Source of the DNA: Clarkia xantiana subsp. parviflora
Lineage: Eukaryota; Streptophyta; Magnoliopsida; Myrtales; Onagraceae
Assembly (NCBI GenBank): GCA_036873135.1
Contig: JAPTYO010000015.1
Location: forward strand, 5,664,839 to 5,728,838
Direction of reading: 5' to 3'
DNA: 64,000 nt
Shown: piece after piece, positions 58,801 to 64,000 of the stretch
Position numbering within the stretch: the stretch's first letter is position 1
Layout of the letters: each line of letters begins with the position of its first letter
The notes under the pieces: model-generated
Told to the model about the DNA's origin: nothing
Database searches by the model: none
Seen by the model: the letters and a program-made list of their open reading frames with translations, nothing else
Position numbers and translations under genes: made by a program

Positions 58801-59128
58801 ACAAGAGGCGGAACAGTTGGATGAAGTTCCAGAAAGAGGAAGAGAAACAGACACATTGGGAGGAGGTGTCAATTTCACATTCACACCCCTCACACTCAGC
58901 ATAGAAGAAATTTTCCACAAGCACCTCAAGCAAGAGCTACCAACATGCAGGGAGGAAGGCAAGGCCTTCCTAGGAAGAGATGCACAGGGTTGGTGTGAAT
59001 ACCATGGGACCTGGGGGCATCAAACCAATGACTGCATGGTGTTGAAGGTGGAAGTGGAAGAAATAATTTACAATGGAGGCTTCAAGGAATACGTGGCAAC
59101 AGACACAATGGCCACCCCATATCCTTAG
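55874..59128 (+). CDS. Gag-protease-second gag polyprotein of G4
   Basis: 1084 aa, first ATG after the primer site, uninterrupted. Residues 1-255: Pro/Gln/Arg-rich. About 285-460: gag core (VQIAKYNGKGDPLEHIQQHE, ASHWFFSLPSESIHSW, SLASYYTRFNQNIAD, EIIRAFIRNLGRFGS). About 550: knuckle-like RWCDNHEAYGHDTNEC. About 675-825: retropepsin with catalytic Asp696 (VDGGSSADLL) and flap-side LVGFSGATSYPLG, ending RQCYVNSMRRG. About 836-853: very Arg-rich. About 895-1084: a second gag-like part (SISSYFQRFFDYGANMD, AVRAFIRNMHPSSFEA, WCEYHGTWGHQTNDC). RT should follow the protease; instead a gag tail does. Gag would build particles and protease would mature them. The fusion is unusual. Confidence 0.85.
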   Translation: MTNSRVSRPQHPPGGNGRRREPIPPGRRPNPGKQPMHPEPQEIPQPPQQQNNQEGGPSRPAGAESSTASTPRARRPQRARGQQGVPSHNTAPPEGYYYEEQPQRYPYGMPAQRDDNRAHTAYARPAYTQGTYTEAHEEEQIPTEEHYSHPRAGQREEQRRYYQEPPPEGRQQFLPPRQQQNNRAYTPLGEERQARPPRRQDFYEAPQQAYQEYTYSPYQQGQGNPVSPVYNYNGYQRDYTPAQVMITPEEIEAMITRKLNESKKPSLHCLSDKTNHPFTRELEMNRVPDSLHTVQIAKYNGKGDPLEHIQQHEASLFGRTTDERYKALLFPNTLSGVASHWFFSLPSESIHSWEQLKAKFLQRYLGERKLLKGTGSIDDVKQEYDESLASYYTRFNQNIADIQGDITEGEIIRAFIRNLGRFGSTLAEKMAKKPASTLEELAGRVKTHIDLERHRASKKAKIQAAKEDTQRPNKGKPPQAPQHARQQEWRPPQQRNQMGEPLKAREINVIKFIPLNATPATVLREMRNQKLWSPPARWRAPMVGNHKDRWCDNHEAYGHDTNECFSLKLSINNIVQRGELKQFVDHGGNSMQLGPSQKDKDKGKGKIDYNPPPNKRGVINMIHGGVASGGPTANAREVYASKLSSVPRWRKRPREGEEVKIEFSEKDKSHIVFPHDDALVITLDIDNFDVKRILVDGGSSADLLSLRVLEEIGKTKTDIKPVNFPLVGFSGATSYPLGMITLPVTMGQGWTQLKVNVNFLVVETLGAYNGILGRTTINPYEIVSSTVHQKLKYITENGVGEVLGDQRTARQCYVNSMRRGSHGTDTVAVVMVGANQDRRRRGRRQRQRRRRSGVTLRLSRQFFQTVPTRRHRSKAVKVTSIPWQPDTIIGNKTRNSILKDFRYIDDIKQMPQESISSYFQRFFDYGANMDITRGEAVRAFIRNMHPSSFEAYGGLYEMVMTSTMRELKVKLDRAFEQEAEQLDEVPERGRETDTLGGGVNFTFTPLTLSIEEIFHKHLKQELPTCREEGKAFLGRDAQGWCEYHGTWGHQTNDCMVLKVEVEEIIYNGGFKEYVATDTMATPYP

Positions 59129-59392
59129 TTTCATATCTAGCATTTTGCATATTTCACCTTTACAAGCTTTTCAAAAACAACTATTGAGAAGGAGAACTCA
59201 CGAAGTTACTCCAACTCTACAACTATCTTTCATTCCTACAAAGGATGTCTTGGTGCACCAAGGCATCCCAAGTGTACAAAAACATGAATGCTCCTAAGGG
59301 AGTAGTAGTTACTCAAAAGTATTTTCCAGTGAATGCAGTGGTATAACCACGAAGTTATCCTTACACAGATACGACCTCAAGTCAATGACAGG

Positions 59393-60170
59393 TTCGACGC
59401 CCCCAAGAGCGTATCTTGAGAGTAGTTTTTATACTACGACATTCGACGCCCCCAAGAGCGTATCTTGAGAGTAGTTTTCATACTACGACATTCGACGCCC
59501 CCAAGAGCGTATCTTGAGAGTAGTGTTCATACTACGACCTTCGACGCCCCCAAGAGCGTATCTTGAGAGTAGTTATTACACTATGACCTTCGACGCACCA
59601 AGAGCGTATCTTGAGAGTGGTTTCCAAAAACCACGAACTTCGACGCCCCCAGGAGCGTATCTTGAGAGTAGTGTTCATACTACGACCTTCGACGCCCCCA
59701 AGAGCGTATCTTGAGAGTAGTTATTACACTACGAATTCGACGCACCAAGAGCGTATCTTGAGAGTGGTTTCCAAAAACTACGATTTCGACGCCCCCAGGA
59801 GCGTATCTTGAGGTAGATTTGCAACCTACCAGATTCGACGCCCCCAAGAGCGTATCTTGAGGTAGAAAAAACACTACCAGTTCGACGCCCCCAAGAGCGT
59901 ATCTTGAGGTAGATTTCAAACTACCAGTTCGACGCCTACCAGGAGCGTATCTTTGGTCTAATCTGAGCCCTCCGGGAGCCTATCCTGTGAAACGTTAAGT
60001 GCCGTCCGAGAGCCTGTCTCGTGAACAGACTTTGACACCCGTCAAGAACGTATCGGTGGACTAACCTGTGCCCTCCGGGAGCCTATCCTGTGAAACGTTG
60101 AGTGCCGTCCGAGAGCCTGTCTCGTGAACAGATTTCGACGCCCACCAAGAGCGTATCTTTGGTCTAACAG
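59393..60170. repeat. Tandem hairpin arrays of G4
   Basis: Array 1 (59393-59950) has about twelve units and array 2 (to 60170) two, matching G3's. Several units differ from their G3 counterparts on both sides of a stem at once: GGTAG/CTACC here against GGTGG/CCACC, GTGGTTT/AAACCAC here against GTGGTTT/AAACTAC. Confidence 0.9.
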
Positions 60171-60619
60171 TACAACGTATACCGTGTAAGGGGTATCAGA
60201 AGAGATCATCACACCATTCTTAGAAGGATACCATGCTTAGAAGGATACTATGCTCAGAGGGATACCATGAGAAAGAAATTTCTAAGTAAAGTAATGTGAA
60301 GAACAAGTAATGTTTTTTCTTTATGAAATGGCAGGTAAGACATGAAGGAAAGCACGAAAGAAGGATAAGTAAAGGAAACACACCAAGGAAAGGGTCCATA
60401 CCCAAAGAGCCATACACAAGGCATAGGGAGACATCATGAGAAGAGATATATACAAAAGCATGAGAAGCACTAATGTAAAGGCAAACGAACCACGTAGTCA
60501 ACAACACAATGCGGCAAAGGAAAGTAACAACAAACACCATCACAATCTCAAAGGACACTCAACCCATACAAGGGGAGAAGGAGTGTAATTATATACAAGG
60601 ATAGCATGAGATAAACACG

Positions 60620-63013
60620 TCAGTCAGAACCTTCGGGGGAGTCACCCTCACCCCCTGAAGCTGAACCGCCAGCGGAAATGGATGAAGAGGAGGAGTCTGA
60701 GGTACCAATCTCCACATGTGTAGCATCCACCTGGGCAGGGGCAGGCTCGTCTGCAACGGCAGCCTGACCCATCAGAACAGTCGCGTAGCCAGTGGCGTAT
60801 GGCCCAAAGTCACCAAGGTCACCAAACGGGAACTGAGGATCAATCCGGTAAATGTGATCAACCAGATACTCACCGAACTGGTTCATCTCCTGAGTGAGAC
60901 GCGTGCTATAATCGGCAGTGAAAGCAGATGAGGCCTTGTACTCAGAAATCGCAACAGTCCTCTCTTCAGCACGACACTTAGCCTCCAACTTCCGTAACTC
61001 CTCAGAATGGAGCGACGCTGCAACCTCAGCTTCCCGACGCAAACTGCCCACAGTGGTCTCAAGCAAGGACACCTGGTCCTGGAGCTCCTGCATCCTCAAA
61101 TCAGATAATCGCGCCTTCTCAGCAGCAGCAGCGACCTCCGCCTTGAGAGAGACCTGGCTGTCCTCAAGGGTCTTCCTCTCGTCAGATAACTCGAGCACGA
61201 GCGAGGACATGTTCACCATGTCAGATATACCCTAACAATTCAAACAAGGGATGAATAACCGAAAGATAGACATTATGAAAGAAATAAGAGGAAAGCAAAG
61301 AACAACTTACAGGTGCATAACGAGAAAGTACCCCTTGAACAAAGCGCCGAGTCTCCCCAGGAGACTTGGGCGGAGCAACACGATCCCCAGGGGGAACGGC
61401 ACCGCGGAGTACGCGGACACCAACCTCAGGAGTCCGCAAAGAGGAGGTGCTATCGAAGTGGAACTCCTTCAGACCAGCGAAAGGAGTCCACTCAGACCCA
61501 ATAACATCTTCATCAGTGAGACGGGCGAAATCCTTCCGATTTAAAGTCGGAGGCCCACCTACACAAGCAAAACAAGTCAAGGGAGAACATAAACATAGAA
61601 AGATCAACAAAAAGGTAGAGATCATACCAGAGGACCGTGCCCTCGGCTGGGGGGCAGGGGAACCACCACCAGCAGGTCGCTTCCCTTTGTCAGCCAGGGA
61701 AGGCACCTCTTCGACCACCATCTCCTTATCACGAGATAGGGTCGGAGGACGAGCAGTAGGCGAAGCAGGATTCACAGCTTTCTTTCTCTTAGCAGCCGAG
61801 GCCCCGGCCTCAGAATCAGATCTCCGCGGTTTGGACTTGGAAGGTCCAGAATCTCTGCCAACGGAGACGACCCTCTCAGTCACCAAGGGGGAACACCCTA
61901 GCAAGGTAAGAAAAACAAGATAAGGAAAACATAGGTTATACCATAAAGAAGCAAATAGGAGAAAGCATACCAGAGGCCCCAGCCTTCTTCCCAGGCAGGG
62001 GGGATTTCTTCAAAGCAGAACTAGAAGGTGCCTTCCTCTTGCTCAGATCAACAGGGGCTCCCTGCACGTTATAGGTTTTTCCATGAAACCAACCTACAAA
62101 GGAAGAGCAGAAGGTAAATAAAGATGGAAAGACCAAGTGACATACCGAACCCCCGGAATCAGGAGTTAGACTGATCCCGGCCTCGTAAAGATCCGTCTCA
62201 GTCACTAAGGACACGGGGCAGTAAGACCGGGTCCTGTTGCTCTCGTGAATGATCTTCATAGTCTTCAAATCAACCGAAGAGAACTCTCCAAAAGCAGGCC
62301 AACCATCGGACCGATCCTCATTCAAGACCGACCAAGTGACGTATCGGTCCGTAATGAAGAAGTAATGCTTAGCCCAGTGACTGGCCGAATTGTCAATCTG
62401 GGTCACGAAACGGAGGGAGGTATCCCACTCGACCCCACTCAACCCGAAATCAGAGAATCGGGGATCTTTGAAGGTCGGATGGCGAGTTACGAAACTCGCA
62501 AACCCCACCCTCGTCCGGTACTGGAACCGATAGAAGCATCGGAATAGAACGAGAGAGTACTTCCAGGAGTACCAATGGCACAATACCCGGAAGCCCACCC
62601 AGACACGGAGGGCACTGGGGGCAAGGTTCACAGGAGAAATCCTGAAAAACCTGCTCAACTCTATAAGCTCGTCACAGTAAGGCAGCCTCAGACCGAATCG
62701 GATCTGGGAGGGGTACACGGCGACCTTCCCTATAGGAGGCTCCGTCACCGTCTCGCGAGTATTCCCCAAGGAGGGGAGAAAAGGATACAGAGGCTCATCT
62801 AGGGGACAGATATCTCCTAGGGTAACATGTTCGTTGTAATCGGATCTAGTGAGATGGTTCTCTGACAGGATAGCAAGACCTAAGGCAAAGGTAGCAGGAA
62901 ACCCCAAAGCACGAATCAAATTTCGACTAACACCCCAATGAAGGTCACGATACTAAGCTAGCAATAGGAAAGGAAGTAACGCGACCGAAAAGGAAGAGAA
63001 AAAGGAACTCACT
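60620..63013 (-). CDS. Antisense gene of G4, six predicted exons
   Basis: Convergent to gag. Predicted exons: one ending at 63013 (YADSSETPYSPKD; start not found), 62926-62146, 62061-61971, 61897-61628, 61558-61311 and 61231-60620. GT-AG introns are 86, 84, 73, 69 and 79 bp. Lengths of the last four exons equal those in G3, and the spliced frame is open for 667 codons after exon 1. The N-terminal domain (CDELIELSRFFRISPVNLAP, LRVWVGFRVL, YSWKYSLVLFRCFYRF, ASHWAKHYFFITDRYVTW) is PF04195-like; then a basic linker, a coiled coil (VLELSDERKTLEDSQVSLK onward) and an acidic Ser-rich end. It appears intact. Function unknown; antisense ORFs of this type are known from Tat-lineage elements. Confidence 0.78.
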
Positions 63014-64000
63014 CATCCTTCGGAGAATACGGCGTCTCTGAAGAGTCTGCGTACGCGGACACCACCAGGAATATAGTACCTGCCACGACACGACAAATAT
63101 CAAGACAAGGAAAATTTCCGAAAAACCGGAAATACTCCGACACCCGACCAACGACAACAATCAAAGATCCAAAGACATCCAGCAAAGATAGTCAACATGA
63201 ACCAAGAACACCACGATAACCAAGTTGAGTAATTTATCCGAGCCTAAGGTCGGGTTTTGGAAAAAATTACCATTATACCCTCCAACAAAGATTAACACAC
63301 CAACGGTGATACGATATCAAATTCAAGACCGAGATAGCCCAATCGGACAAAAAACCATATCCGGACGACCGGCAAACATTTTTCCCCAAAATCCACAACT
63401 ACCAACGGCTATCTACGACAATCCCACATTTAATTAAATTTCGGCAATCAAGCATCGGCAATCAAATATCAACGATTCAAAAATCGACATTTTGTACGGT
63501 AACGGAAAGGAAAAGAATGGACCTTCGGAAAACCCGACCCGATGTGATAAGCGGGTCCGGAATTCGAATTACGAAGTTGACCGGAGCCACCCCCCTCGCC
63601 GGAGCTGTGATTTTCTCGCCGCCGGAGCCTTGATCCTTCCGCCGTCGGAGTCAAGCCACGTCCGTCCCCGCCCGTCCAGCTGCCGTGGTCGCCCGTCGAA
63701 GTGGTGGACCTCCTTGCCGTCGTAAACAACGGCCTCCGTCGCCTCCGCCGTGCCCAGCACCGCCAGCAGCCGCTGTCCGCCTGGAATCGAGCCCTCGTCT
63801 CCGGCCGGGCTGTTTCCTCGTCGCCGTCCCGATCAAGCTGCTGGCCGGAATTTCAGGTTCCCACCGGAATTTTGGCCGGCCCTAACCTTGGGGGTGCTCT
63901 CAAAACTTTTCTTGCTCTCCAAGGGTGAGTGAAGAGGGAAGATGGTGGCTATGGTGATTCTTTGAGGTATTTTTCTAACTCCTTTCTATATTAAAAGATG
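63014..64000. other. Region upstream of the antisense gene in G4
   Basis: Counterpart of 49508-50620. GC-rich CCGCCG/GCCGGAG-type tract at about 63590-63860, then CTCCAAGGGTGAGTG and AT-rich sequence to the window end. No conserved ORF compared with G3. Confidence 0.5.

Larger units (their letters stand above)
54929..64000 (+). mobile_element. Gypsy element G4, cut by the window end
   Basis: Same family as G3. 5' LTR, primer site, an intact 1084-aa gag-protease-gag ORF, hairpin arrays, a minus-strand intron-containing gene and the GC-rich tract. No RT, RNase H or integrase up to 64000. The 3' LTR is not reached. The left flank GATAT (54924-54928) would be the duplication. About 90-95% identical by eye to G3 where shared. 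Confidence 0.9.

Noticed and set aside
61366..61923. Plus-strand ORF of 185 aa opposite the antisense gene of G4
   Set aside because: In G3 the same frame is interrupted by stops, whereas the minus-strand exons are conserved with intact splice sites.

Overview
The window looks like a heterochromatic, transposon-packed stretch of a flowering-plant nuclear genome. The evidence is Ty1/copia elements with an initiator-Met tRNA primer site, Ty3/gypsy elements whose primer site begins TGGCGCCGTC and which carry an antisense gene of the plant 'putative gypsy type transposon' kind, a CACTA terminus, and hAT-type short elements with 8-bp target duplications. I found no convincing host gene, tRNA, rRNA or CRISPR array. 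The species cannot be named from the sequence.

Layout, left to right. (1) 1-2766: 5' half of a decayed minus-strand gypsy element (G1: RT start, protease, gag, primer site, LTR). (2) 2767-3947: AT-rich filler with a truncated hAT-type end. (3) 3948 onward: one end of a CACTA element, interrupted 25 bp in by copia C1 (3973-19711, +). C1's reverse transcriptase is itself split by a second copia, C2 (8446-16777, minus; TSD CACGG). CACTA-like sequence resumes at 19712. (4) 20311-33493: two copia LTRs, one inside the other, then copia C3. C3's leader is split by a hAT-type element (22527-31513; TSD CGCGTATG), which is split in turn by copia C4 (22994-31418, minus; TSD AAGCT). (5) 33494-34239: lone gypsy LTR piece. 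(6) 34240-44055: copia C5 remnant split by gypsy G2 (34866-42254, minus; TSD GGGAG). (7) 44056-52590: a copia LTR split by gypsy G3 (44138-52170, +; TSD GGTCA). (8) 52591-54928: another LTR piece, then the complete LTR, primer site and leader of copia C6. (9) 54929-64000: gypsy G4 (+), which runs off the window and is inserted in C6's leader.

None of the elements visible here looks autonomous. Every copia copy that reaches the relevant region has LTR, long leader, gag-like ORF, 1.1-1.4 kb without recognisable protease or integrase, RT-RNase H and LTR. G2, G3 and G4 have gag (G2 and G4 also protease) but no RT, RNase H or integrase, plus a convergent antisense gene. In G3 and G4 that gene is split by short introns that can be placed to the base and keep the frame. 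G3 has two LTRs of 974 bp in which I found no difference, so it moved very recently although it encodes only a 141-aa gag remnant and the antisense gene.

The signals that features alone do not explain are structural. Tandem hairpin arrays lie between gag and the antisense gene, with compensatory changes between G3 and G4. An array of CCTAGG-centred palindromes sits in the gypsy U3. A dyad just upstream of the TATA box in the copia LTRs keeps its symmetry while its sequence changes.
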